From assembly GCA_038093975.1 (NCBI GenBank), contig JBBPTG010000281.1, forward strand, positions 1 through 29,677: 29,677 bases of DNA, in the 5' to 3' direction. Positions 1 to 9,479 of the stretch are shown here, one piece after another. How positions within the stretch are numbered: the first letter of the stretch is position 1; the number at the start of each line of letters is the position of its first letter. The notes under the pieces are model-generated. The model saw only the letters and a program-made list of their open reading frames with translations, did not search any database and was not told the origin of the DNA. Made by a program: the position numbers and the translations under genes. This stretch comes from Chalciporus piperatus (Eukaryota; Basidiomycota; Agaricomycetes; Boletales; Boletaceae).

Positions 1-2372
1 CCGCACGGAATCTCGACTTAAAGCCGGTTTCTGTCCTGCTCATCAAATATATGTGAGATGAGACAGACATGAAATCAAACGCGAGGATGATCGTGGTGTA
101 GAGTGCGATAATACACCAGTCATTGAGATGCATACATTGACGTAGCCGATATAATCACCAACTAATCACACTGCTTTGTTTGTACTCTTCCCGCAACATA
201 CGAAACGAAAAGGACAAGTATATCTACACTAATGTCTCAACCCGCCAAAAGAACACCTGAAGAACACCGGGGGAACGTCTGGCAGTAGCACAAAAATCTA
301 CGTCAGTAATTCAATTGACGAAGTTCAAGTTATTCATCACTTACTAGACAATTTCGTGTTGCGTGAAGTAGGTTGGGCACTTGTTCCAGACGTGATCCTT
401 TGACGGTAAGGCCGTGTTTGATACCTCAGCCTCGGTTTTTCGTGCATCTCTGGGGGACATCGGTGACACTGGTTTGACTAGTCAGCACGATCGTACTTTC
501 GAGTACTTCTGGCTTACCGATTAGCGACGAATGACGACATGGTTATCGTTTGCATGGAGCGGTCCGGACCCCGCATGGCCAAGGTCAGAAGATTGAATGT
601 ATCAAACACGGCGTCATCACCTACGCGTTACGATTATCCTTCAGTGTAACGCTTCGTGGGGGATGAACGCACTATTGTTGTCGTGAATCCGGGGGCGTAC
701 ATCGGGCGATAAAGCATACTCACAGAATGCATGGTTAATGATGTCTCTTGCAGGTGGCAAGACGTGATAGACGGGAGCGAGCGCGATGGATGATGGAGAG
801 GGATAATGACGACGGCGAGGAAGTGTTCGACATGTCAGAGAGAGGAGATGCGAGAAGCGGAATGTCGGACATCGAACGATGGCATGACTTATATGTGTTT
901 TCGAGCGTGCAGAGAGCTCGAACATTCATCGACGTCATCGCTCGATTTTGGTTATGTCATTGGAAGTATCGGGGACAACCTGAGGTCGCGTAGACACTTC
1001 GGCACCTCGAGGACGGTATCAACAGCTCAGCCAAATATGTACTCCCAACGAAATTGATGTTCATCGACATCAATGCACCGTCGCAGGTGGTGCAGCCTGA
1101 ATGCAACCCTTGAGCCGTCCGCGAGCAAACAAAGAGGTTCACGCGTTTGTGACGCGTTGACGATCGCCTCAGTCTGAGTCAGTCGGTCATGACGATCTGA
1201 TGAAAGACGGACTAATCAAACATGGGGACCATGTTTGACACTGCATACTGCATGGCGTCGAGCTCAAGACGACGAAGCTCTGATGAAAGCCTTGAATTAC
1301 GTAACCCCATTTCCTCCGCAAGCATGACAACAAATGACTTGCAACAAGACGAGCACAGCACAGTATATCTACACTAATGTTCAACGTTCAACGAGCTCGG
1401 AACCCCACGACACACAACCTACTATGAATCGCCTAAAATAGTGCGCACAAATTGATGTCAGTACTACTTATAGTGCGCAAAAAGTTGTTCATCACCGACA
1501 TAGTTCCACTTGGCTCTCCAGGTCGACATTCCCGTGTTGAACGCAGTGGACAATGCATAAAAGGAGCTCCCTGTCACAGTTGAGTCAGAAGATTGAATGT
1601 ATCGAACAGCAGCTTCACAATTTACTGTGAATGGCGGTCGATGGGGAGTCGGACTTCAACAAATCTCGAATGGAGTGGATGGCTGTGAAGCTGTCAAATG
1701 CGCAAAGCCATGCCAAGGCGGTGAAACCAATGCCTATGTCTACCCTACTGCATGAGCACGCAGACACTCGAGTGTAGGTAAAACTTGCCAAGACCCTCAC
1801 TCCGAGTCGACGTCCGGAGAAGCTGGTAATCATGCCCACTATTAGTTTGGGTCTGTATGAGCGGTCAGTAAATCACCAATTTCCCAGGCTTTCCCAGAGG
1901 ATACGAGGTCTTGAATTCCGCACTCTATGTCAGACGATAAAGAATACTCACCGAAAACAAGACATGATAGACGGGAACGAGCGCGAGGGGGACGGTGGGC
2001 CCGACGACGACGGCGACGGCGACAGCGAAGAAGCAGTAGACATGTCGTAGAGAAGTGCAAAAAGTCGAACGTCGAGCGTCGAGGATTGCATCGCTTTATA
2101 TGTTTTTCCATCGACTTTCGAACGGCGACTTGCAGAAACTTTGGTATGTTCGTCGACGTCATCGTTCGATTTGGTGATGTCATTCGAGGCTACGGAGCCG
2201 TTCCACACCTCGGCCCCACTGTCATTACTATGGAGTACAGATCAAGAATAGACGAAAGACGGATGAACGTGTATGGTCCTAAAGGTCATTATCAAGCACG
2301 AAAACCATGTCCTAGTCCCAGTCCCAGCCCCGCGACGGCCGACTCAGTCAGCGAGCGCATCTTCGTCAAGAC
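1..2372. other. Gene-poor region without a supported coding gene
   Basis: Apart from the diverged duplication nothing here supports a gene. Open frames on both strands are short, overlap one another and do not show conserved protein segments. The longest, on the plus strand at 1927-2493, is low-complexity Arg-rich translation of CGACGGCGACGG-type sequence and is antisense to the conserved TATA/ATG block. Confidence 0.5.
220..2190. repeat. Diverged tandem duplication, two copies (about 220-970 and 1364-2190)
   Basis: Blocks recur in the same order. ATATCTACACTAATGT lies at 221 and 1365, TCAGAAGATTGAATGTATC at 585 and 1585, and a longer block (GATAAAGxATACTCAC through GTCATCGxTCGATTTxGGT) at about 708-960 and 1933-2185. 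Spacings differ, so each copy has indels. On the minus strand both copies keep a TATA-like box (889-895 and 2095-2100), an ATG 52-56 bases further on (833 and 2043), a Ser/Pro-rich start, and a GTGAGTAT donor-like site where the match ends. This looks like the 5' part of a duplicated gene, but reading frames are not conserved between copies and no protein family is recognised. It could equally be a transposon relic. Confidence 0.5.
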
Positions 2373-2696
2373 TCAAAACGCCGACACAACCGGGGTTCTC
2401 CCCCAACGTTTTCCAGTTCTTCGCCTCGTATGGCTGAAGCATCGACAACAAAGAATGTCCACGAACACGTCCCAGATTGTCACGAGAACCTAAAGGAAAG
2501 ACCGTCGGGTGAGTCGGTTGACGATGTGGTAGACGCGAGGGACGTACCATGGTGACTGCGCCCACAATGGACATGATGAGACTAGCGATAGCCGAGATAA
2601 TCGTGTTTATTGCGGACCCGATCGCTGAACATATGGCACCCTGTAGGGGCAGGGTTACATTCCTCTCTTCGTCGATATGTGCGAGATACGCACCAT
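2373..2696 (-). CDS. Small hydrophobic membrane protein, 70 aa
   Basis: Exons on the minus strand are 2696-2694, 2640-2548 and 2489-2373, with introns of 53 and 58 nt (GTGCGT..CAG and GTACGT..TAG). The first coding exon is only the ATG codon. The protein begins MGAICSAIGSAI and has about 45 mainly aliphatic residues with a regular small-residue pattern (SAIGSAINT, SAIASLIMS, VGAVTM). It then has a Cys cluster (DILCCRC) and a basic tail (HTRRRTGKRWGR). This resembles very small membrane proteins common in Agaricomycetes, of unknown function. Gly2 would be available for myristoylation and the Cys cluster for palmitoylation; both are inference. A TATAAAA box lies 80 bases upstream. The gene is divergent from the acetyltransferase gene. 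Confidence 0.75.
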
Positions 2697-2775
2697 AGTG
2701 CAGAGGTTAGTTAGAGGTTATAATTGAAGAGGGAAGACAGGTGGGATGGTCAGTGTGGGGACGACTGCGGCTCGG

Positions 2776-2782
2776 TTTTATA
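2776..2782 (-). promoter_or_regulatory. TATA box of the small membrane protein gene
   Basis: TATAAAA reads on the minus strand about 80 bases before the ATG at 2696, a normal fungal TATA-to-start distance. Confidence 0.6.
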
Positions 2783-3058
2783 CCACTGCGGATGGACGAT
2801 GACGTCGACGGTAAAAGTGGCATGAGTCGGCGCCGTCGTTGGGTGGAGAACGGCTATGATCGCCCCTCTGTGTTGTCGGAATCGGTAGCGGCGCCAAGTC
2901 GCTCAAATCCCCAACTCCGCTGTTGCTTACATCCCTTAGGCAGAACATCTTGTGTTTTCGGAATTGGTCGTCGCGGATCTGGGAGAACGGAGGTTCGGCT
3001 GGCGACGTCATCCAACTTGAGTAGATAAGATTAGATGAACGGACGAGGATATCAACGC

Positions 3059-3067
3059 TATATATAT
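3059..3067 (+). promoter_or_regulatory. TATA box of the GNAT gene
   Basis: TATATATAT lies about 75 bases before the ATG at 3139. It favours that start over ATG 3091 in the same frame, which would place only about 25 bases between TATA and ATG. The 442-bp interval 2697-3138 is the divergent promoter shared with the small membrane protein gene. Confidence 0.6.
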
Positions 3068-3138
3068 CCTTCTCGAGTCATCCCTTGTACATGTTGTGTG
3101 GTCTGACAGTGGTACTCGTATCTACTATCGACCTCCAA

Positions 3139-3945
3139 ATGTCCCCCACAGACGATGCCCCATATGACGTCAATTTCTGTTTCCCCGTTCGCGAACTCGA
3201 AAACGAGCGCATCAAACTAACACCCTTCATCGTAAGTCCCCTTCATCCCCATCCCCATCCAACCCATCCCCAAAAAGTTTTGATGATCCCACCCTAGCCC
3301 TCCCAACACGCAGACCTCTTCTTCCAAGGCTCCTCCTCCCACCCCGATCTCTACCAACACCTCCCCTTCGGACCCTTTCCCACCGCCACCGCCTACACCC
3401 AATCACTCATCAACAAACGAATCCACCCAGACCCAGGTAGAATCCTCTACGCCATCATCGATAAAACACGCACGCCCTCTCCAGATGCCCCGCCCTCCCC
3501 CGACGACTTTGCAGGCACGGTCGGTTACCTGAACACGTCCGCAAAACGGCTCACGGCCGAGATCGGGTTCATAATCGTGCTCCCTCGGTTTCAGCGTACG
3601 CATGTCACGACGAACGCGGTGGGGTTGCTCCTCGGTTATGCGCTCGACTTGCCTTCGGATTCACCACCTGGACTCGGGTTGAGGAGAGTACAGTGGCAGG
3701 CTAACGAGCATAATCAAGCGTCGATCAAGGTTGCAGAGAGGATGGGTATGAAGAGGGAGGCTGTATTGAGATGGGATAGAGTCCTCCCGGAAGGCAAAAA
3801 AGGCAACGCTGGCAATGGCAAAGACATCAGAGCGGGCGATCCGCAACCAGGTACGCTTGGCAGGGACTCGGTCATGCTGGCAGTATGCTGGGACGACTGG
3901 CAGAACGGGGAGAGGGAACAAGTAGCACGCCTCATGGACCGCTAG
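3139..3945 (+). CDS. GNAT-family N-acetyltransferase (RimJ/RimL-like), 246 aa
   Basis: Exons are 3139-3231 and 3298-3945; the 66-nt intron is GTAAGT..TAG, phase 0. The protein starts MSPTDDAPYDVNFCFPV followed by ENERIKLTPF, the typical first strand of Acetyltransf_3 domains. The central part has GTVGYLN and AEIGFIIVLPRFQRT, matching the beta4/beta5 region and acetyl-CoA loop, although the usual Q/RxxGxG/A turn is altered (RFQRTHVTTNA). The C-terminal part (VQWQANEHNQASIKVAERMGM) is the classic N-x-x-S helix of the family. It probably transfers acetyl from acetyl-CoA to an amine; the substrate is unknown. A Gly/Lys-rich insert (GKKGNAGNGKDI) precedes the last strand. The gene converges on the carrier gene, with 226 bp between the ends. 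Confidence 0.85.
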
Positions 3946-4171
3946 AATGGCTTGCTATGTACGCACCGGTAGCTTGTCGAGCGGCGCAATTGCACGTCAG
4001 AGCGTTGTCAAGCTCATTGAATTCATCCGCGTTCAAAAAACATGTTAGGTATAAAGCAATCGAGTCCAGATAGGGATATTTTCCAAGGACGGAAATTGAC
4101 TTCTAAAATTCCCGAGGTAATGTGATATGATGGGTATGGACATCCGCTCATCTCATGACCACCTCCAACGT

Positions 4172-5638
4172 TCACTTCGTGTTCGCGTTCCATCTGTCAA
4201 GTCGGACAGACATCAGCGCCGAGGAAAAACGACAAGAACAGAAAAACACGTTTCAAACTCGTGTACTTACATGTCCAAAAACAGTTTCCAGAGCACTGAA
4301 AACATCAGCCCCTGCAGACCGTTGGTCAAGATCCGTGTCTTCAAACCACGTCCAAACAAGCCCTTGACACCATCGGCAGCGATCACTGCCCGTGCAGCGT
4401 CCATATAGCCGATAGGAGTGGCGTTCACTTGGCGGTAGGTCTTGACCACACGCAATGAGTTGGAGACGCTATCGGAGACAATCGATGCTGCAAAACCAAT
4501 GAAAGCCGCACGAAGGAGTTTCTCTAGGACCGTCGTGGGCACGGGCAGATTCGCATCGAGGTAGTTGTACGTCCCGAACCACTAACGCACATCCAGCCTC
4601 AGCCTCGGTAAATTATGCGGGGGGGTAGAAGGCACCTACAGGATAATGACCCACGAAAGTGGCAGCCGCCGTGGCCACAGCACCATACCAGAGCGAACCG
4701 ATACCATATTTCTTGACCTAGGCACGAGGGGTCACGATAAGACAAATTATCGACCTTCATGCTGTGTTCGTGCCAAGTCGAAACCAAAACTCACCCTAGC
4801 CCTGAGCAGCGCAATTCCGCCCTTGCCCTGAGTTTGCATCGTCGTTTTGACAGTATCTACTGGGGTGAGGATCATCCTGAAGCATGCGGCAGCCAAGCTT
4901 GCAAAGACGGTCTTGACGAGCATGGGGAGCTTCTTCATGTACGTGTTGCTCTGGAGGAGAGCGAGGATACCTGCGTTGGCTGCAGTATCGCCGAAGCGAG
5001 AGACGGGACCTTGGATGAGTGCGGCGGCGAGACCTTGGTAGTACCGTGTCCATCCACCATCGGCGTAGAGGATATTGATAGCCTCGGTGGTTGTCGTGCC
5101 GTAGCGGTACTGGTAGTTCATCACCGTCCGCAGAGGCTTTGGGGTCCATTTAGCAGGATATATGCGCACACTTGGTGAGTGAGCTTACCATGAGGGTGAA
5201 GACCTGGAGGACCATAGCTAGAACACCAAGGATGAGCAACATCTCGACTCGAACGACCAATACTCACCTGCAGCACCACTAAGTCCCCCACCGAGAGCAC
5301 TCTTGAGTGCCTTCCCGAGGTCGAACTACAAAACTATGAGCATCCGCCAACAGACGATTCAGAGCCAACCCAAGTCATCGCACATCGACATCATCCGCAT
5401 CGATGAACCCCTTGATGAACAGTCCAAGGCCTGCGAGAGCCAACACCGCGATGATGCTCTGGAACGCGATCGTCGACCACGTTTTCGTCTTTGGATCGTC
5501 ACGGTCGGTGTCGTCGGCTATGAGCGTGCGATTGGACTCTTCGTCGCTGCTGCCTGCTGCATTTGGTTCGTCGAGATAGTTGGATGGTGTGGAGGATAGC
5601 AGAGGCTGGGCCTCTGGGTTGGTGGGCCCGGTAGACAT
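4172..5638 (-). CDS. Mitochondrial carrier family protein with N-terminal membrane extension
   Basis: Minus-strand exons are 5638-5384, 5325-5268, 5217-5189, 5136-4795, 4717-4640 and 4581-4271, with introns of 50-77 nt. All join in frame. Residues 1-55 are acidic and Ser-rich; residues about 56-80 form a hydrophobic helix (AFQSIIAVLALAGLGLF). The carrier domain follows, with three repeats: LMPLRTVMNYQYRYG, a canonical PVDTVKTTMQ in repeat 2, and a degenerate SDSVSNSLRVVKTYRQ in repeat 3. The reading frame ends either at a TAA directly after the last exon (4267-4269, 358 aa) or, if a further GTAAGT..CAG intron (4270-4194) is removed, after a short exon 4193-4172 coding IWNANTK (364 aa). SLC25-type proteins exchange metabolites across the inner mitochondrial membrane; the substrate cannot be told here. 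A TTTAAATAT element lies about 95 bases upstream. Confidence 0.85.
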
Positions 5639-6159
5639 GAGTGGTCGGTGGGAAACGAGCGAGGAGGGTGTTTCCCCGCCATAAATGATAACCACCACCT
5701 GATCGCTGAAGAGCTGACCGAGCGTACAAGGATATTTAAAGCGCTGTCATGATTGTCACTGAGCACATGTAGATATCCTAGTAGAGATAGCCAATTGTAC
5801 TTTGGCGTCGACAAGGTTCCAAAGTTGATCCCGTCCACCTCGAGCTCCACCTCACGCAGGAGAGGGACACTGACGGCGATGGACAGCGAGCAGGGAAAAT
5901 CTCGCTTACAACTGAATTACAGTCCTTTGCGTTCACAGGCACCGGTAAATACACGAATCAAACGGTTCAGGTGGTAGTTACGTCGCTGGAAGACGAGAAG
6001 GTCGTCGGCGACTCATCGCGCTCGCAAACAACGCTTCTCATGCAGTTCTGAGATCTGGGCTGTGTGTGACGCTGTGAAGCTTTGAGCTTATCCTGCCAAG
6101 ATGGGTCTAACCAAACTTTGTCGGGGTTCACACAAAAGAATCCGCTCGGCAGCGATACA

Positions 6160-6293
6160 CGAGGACCCCTGCTAATCCCCCTTGGACCCAGATTGGGGTC
6201 CGGACAAATTTGGGCCCAAAGGGCCCGCTCCCGGATTTTTATCCGGACAAATGGAGGTCTTTTGATGGTAACCTGGATCACATATCCGGACAA
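6160..6293 (+). repeat. Dispersed repeat copy 1 (TCCGGACA-rich)
   Basis: Ordered blocks are AGGACCCCTGCTAAT, ACCCAGAT, GTCCGGAC, two further TCCGGACAA motifs and TAACCTGGATC. The same blocks appear in opposite orientation at about 7212-7320. The section GGGCCCAAAGGGCCC inside is palindromic. It is non-coding and looks like a short transposon-derived repeat. Confidence 0.55.
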
Positions 6294-7211
6294 GTCGAGC
6301 GTGGTGGGGGTCAGAAAATTGATCCCGAACTAAATTTCGGGCGCTGTTCATCAGAATCCTTAGTAGTAGAAAGTACTAGCGAGTACTCTGGAAGAGTCTT
6401 GAGGTTGTTTCGATGCAGCTGCCCATTGCCTTGAGTTTTCCGAAGATATTTTTACCACAGTTCACGAGCGAGAATGACAAGTACCTGCCAATAACACTCC
6501 TCTGAGTCTCCTCGTACATTGTCTCACCCAAAACCACTATCATACTATGATGATCTGTTCTGTGGTCGACCTCGCGAATCCATCACTGTTCAATCCAAAA
6601 GACTGGATTGGGAAATGTACATATCCTATATGACACGAAGGTTCTACCTTACGAGGTCGTCAACTCCTGCTTTCAAAAATGCTAAGCTAGTACCTCGCCA
6701 TGAGTCATGACATCACTGTTCACGAACTGCTTAGTTTGCGGCCTCGGGACCTCTCGTGACGGTCCAGGTTTTCGATTCAATCTTCCATTCTGCGTTCACA
6801 CCGTTCACGCAGGCTACCCGGGCCGCGCCTTTCCAATGCCATCAATTTGCCCTCCTTCCCTCGATGTCCCTCTTCGCTGTTCTACACTCACACCCTAAAG
6901 ACTCGGTAATGCCCCCAGGAGGTATTGAGCTTCGCGACAATGATCTTCAGGCATTCAGGACACTCGAAGCGGCGGTGCACGAGATCCAAGCTGCATGTAG
7001 AGGGTTCCACAAGCGCGGCAAAGAGATTGCGAATGAAGATTACCTAGCATACTAGGGTATACCATCTTACAAGGCCATCAATACATCTGTACTACGTATA
7101 AAGCCTCAGTGCACAGTTTAGACCTGCGATTTCGACCCAGAACGCGTGGATCGCGCGCGATCTGAGCGAAAAAAAAACGGGTGAAGAAGAATTATTTATT
7201 TATTTATTTAA

Positions 7212-7320
7212 TAACCTGGATCGCAGTCCGGACAAATTTTGGCCCCTCCTGGGGGTTGCGTCCGGACATGGCGACCGGCGAGGCTGATCTGGGTTCACAT
7301 AGGCATTAACAGGGGTCCTG
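7212..7320 (-). repeat. Dispersed repeat copy 2, inverted relative to copy 1
   Basis: Read on the minus strand it begins AGGACCCCTGTTAAT (14 of 15 bases as copy 1), then ACCCAGAT, GTCCGGAC and a final TCCGGAC. On the plus strand TCCGGACAAATTTTGGCCC (7227-7245) also matches 6199-6217 of copy 1 in direct orientation, because the core motif is itself palindromic. Confidence 0.55.
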
Positions 7321-7699
7321 ATACACGTTCAACGAGCACAGCCGGAGCTTGGCATCACGTTCACAATCCTCCGAGTTGGAAAGGTACAACCCACAACCAC
7401 GTCTGAACCTTGGCAAGACTTTAACTTGAAGTGGGTCACGATCCGTTCGGGCCGCAGTGCCTCGACGTTCAACACTCGCTAGGTGTAGACAACCACATTC
7501 GAAGAGTGTTCGTTTACTTTTATGTAGGACCACAATGGTAGGACTGGCACAACTTGAATGCTCAGTGCCTGAGGGCCTCAGGCTGAGCACCTTCCAACGG
7601 TTTGACCTCCGTCCAGGGTCACCGCGGGTGATCGATTGATCCCGTAACTTTGTCGCACAGCCTAACTGAGCTCAGATGTCATGTTGACATACAAGTTCG

Positions 7700-7706
7700 T
7701 ATAAAA
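7700..7706 (+). promoter_or_regulatory. TATA box of surface-protein gene 1
   Basis: TATAAAA lies 79 bases before the ATG at 7785. The paralogous gene has the same element at a comparable distance. Confidence 0.6.
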
Positions 7707-7784
7707 TGCAGACAGCATCTTCCTAGGCCCTCAACAAATTTCCCTCCGCTTTACAGTGTATAGGAAGTCTGAATCTACTTCACA

Positions 7785-8512
7785 ATGGTCCAAATCGCCC
7801 CACTCCTTCAAATAATCAACGTAGCTGCTCAAAGTCTGTCGTGATGTTCCTAGTCTCCTGATTCGGTGCTGACAATGCTTCGTTGCAAGGTGCATCCTCC
7901 CAGAACGTGCCCCCATCCAATGGACTCGTTGCTCGTCAAACCTTTGCCAAGTCGTCAACACCATGACCGTGAGTCCCTCATTGCTACCCTATGGCTATAC
8001 CATCTTCTAATCCGCCTCCTTCCCAGAATTGTGGGACCAGCGTCACCTGCATGTGCGCGAGCACTGTGGGCAGTGACCTCCAGAGCTGCATGAGCTGTCT
8101 CGTTAGCTACGACCCTGCCGTTTCGAGCACTGCGCAACAAGCCATTACCGGCTGGAACCAGCTTTGCAATGGCAACCTCTCTGTACGTGTTTCTCCGTTT
8201 CGTGTCATCGTGGAATCACTCATTCGCTCGTTTGTTTCGTAACCTTAGCTCACTGGTGGCTCTACGGGTGGATCGACTGGAGGTTCAACTGGAGGTAGCA
8301 CTGGCGGAACCACTGGCGGTACGACTGGTGGCTCGACTGGTGGCACCACCCCCGTTGGCTCCGCCCCTCCTGCCACCACTAGCCCGTCATCCGGCGGCAG
8401 CAGCGGAACTGTCCCAGGTCTGGGTGGCAAATCCGGCGCTGTCAGTCTCAAGACAGTGAGCGTCGGTGTATGCGTCGCCGCTGCCGCCTTTGGTGCTTTC
8501 ATGTCCTTCTAA
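7785..8512 (+). CDS. Small secreted Cys-rich, probably GPI-anchored protein (CFEM-like), copy 1, 177 aa
   Basis: Proposed exons are 7785-7833, 7904-7968, 8027-8182 and 8249-8512. The start MVQIAPLLQIINVAAQ is a short signal peptide. The core has eight cysteines: RCSSNLC, NCG, TCMC, SCMSC and a last C in GWNQLCNGN. The spacing is like the fungal CFEM domain. Then come about eight TGG(S/T) repeats, a Ser/Pro stalk and a C-terminal hydrophobic tail (SVGVCVAAAAFGAFMSF), typical of a GPI-attachment signal. CFEM-type proteins sit at the cell surface and some bind haem; binding here is unknown. Splicing of intron 1 is uncertain: the ancestral acceptor by alignment with copy 2 (GCAAG, ending 7889) would put the Cys core out of frame, whereas the CCCAG acceptor ending 7903 keeps it open. 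Confidence 0.75.
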
Positions 8513-8629
8513 GGAGAATGTGGAAGTCAGGCCCAACTACCTGCTCTCTTGTCATCTCTCTGTCCATCGTGACGGATGGGATACATTTCGCTACTTGATA
8601 CCATTTTTTTCTGTACTCTCTGGGATATT

Positions 8630-8636
8630 GAATAAA
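8630..8636 (+). terminator. Poly(A) signal after surface-protein gene 1
   Basis: AATAAA at 8631-8636 lies about 119 bases downstream of the stop codon. No second gene is seen in the spacer 8513-9479, which otherwise holds only short overlapping frames and T-runs. Confidence 0.4.
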
Positions 8637-9377
8637 GAAGGCCTATCTAATAAGGGGTACACTCGTTCAACATTTTTTTTCGGTGCAGAATCCACGGTCA
8701 GCTGTCTCATCGGGTATGTACCGGTCTTGGTTTTCCAGGTAATGTCGAGCAGATGTTGAAAGTGTCCCTTAGGCTGATGATTCGCGACTGTCATGGACAA
8801 ATCTGGCACAAGGGTGGCTATCAATTGCAACGAGGTGAGTAACGATCTGCTTGCCAGGCGCATGGACAACGTCTTGACGTCTTGATCTCTTCAGGTGACG
8901 AAAAGGGCTGGCTCCATTGTGCTTCTCTTGCTAGTACAAGGCCGCTCAGTATATATTGCCGACCCGTGACCATCCACCTCGAGTAAGTGTCAGTCGCCGC
9001 CAGCGACAAGGCGCACGGAACAATTCACCACCGACATCGATCATCGATCAGCGACTGCATCCGCCCCGGGAGAGTCATTGCCTTTGCAGTGCCCCCGATA
9101 CATCTATCTCCCTGACGAATGGGAGTTTTCCAAACTACATCGGCTTCTCATCTCATCCCCGGAATCTGTCACTCAATGTTGGAATACTCCACAGCTCACG
9201 ATCTACTGCGTCAAATAAGTAGATTACAGCATGGCGCCCTCCACATGTCGGGCTGCAAACGATGTCAACCTTGACAGCCACGCAACCTGACGCAGGTCGG
9301 TATCTTTATTGCCAACTAAAATACGCCAACAACATCCCCTTCGTACGGGATGCGCCGATGCCCGTTAATCGGCGACA

Positions 9378-9384
9378 TATAAAA
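9378..9384 (+). promoter_or_regulatory. TATA box of surface-protein gene 2
   Basis: TATAAAA (within ACATATAAAAGGGGG) lies 96 bases before the ATG at 9480. Confidence 0.6.
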
Positions 9385-9479
9385 GGGGGCTTGCGAGCCC
9401 GTTTGTATCTTGTTGATTTTTTGAATCATCCGAGGTCTCGTTGATATTCCAGCTTAGCGGCAAATCAACTCGATTCACC

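Larger units (their letters stand above)
5639..7784. other. Long spacer with dispersed-repeat copies, no secure gene
   Basis: The spacer holds the promoter of the carrier gene, two inverted short repeat copies, an ATTT microsatellite (about 7191-7213) and a 14-base palindrome of GATCGCG halves (7149-7162). An open frame at 6756-7055 ends in a hydrophilic segment (RDNDLQAFRTLEAAVHEI) that could be a remnant of a terminal exon, but I recognise no family and no splice partner. Confidence 0.4.

Noticed and set aside
1927..2493. Plus-strand open frame of 188 codons, Arg-rich
   Set aside because: Low-complexity CGN-rich translation antisense to the conserved TATA/ATG block and overlapping the small membrane protein gene.
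4759..5178. Plus-strand 139-codon frame opposite the carrier gene
   Set aside because: Antisense shadow of a well-supported carrier exon.
7149..7162. GATCGCG palindrome as a regulatory operator
   Set aside because: A single short palindrome in a spacer with no adjacent promoter; probably chance or repeat-derived.
7191..7213. ATTT tandem repeat as a functional element
   Set aside because: Ordinary microsatellite.
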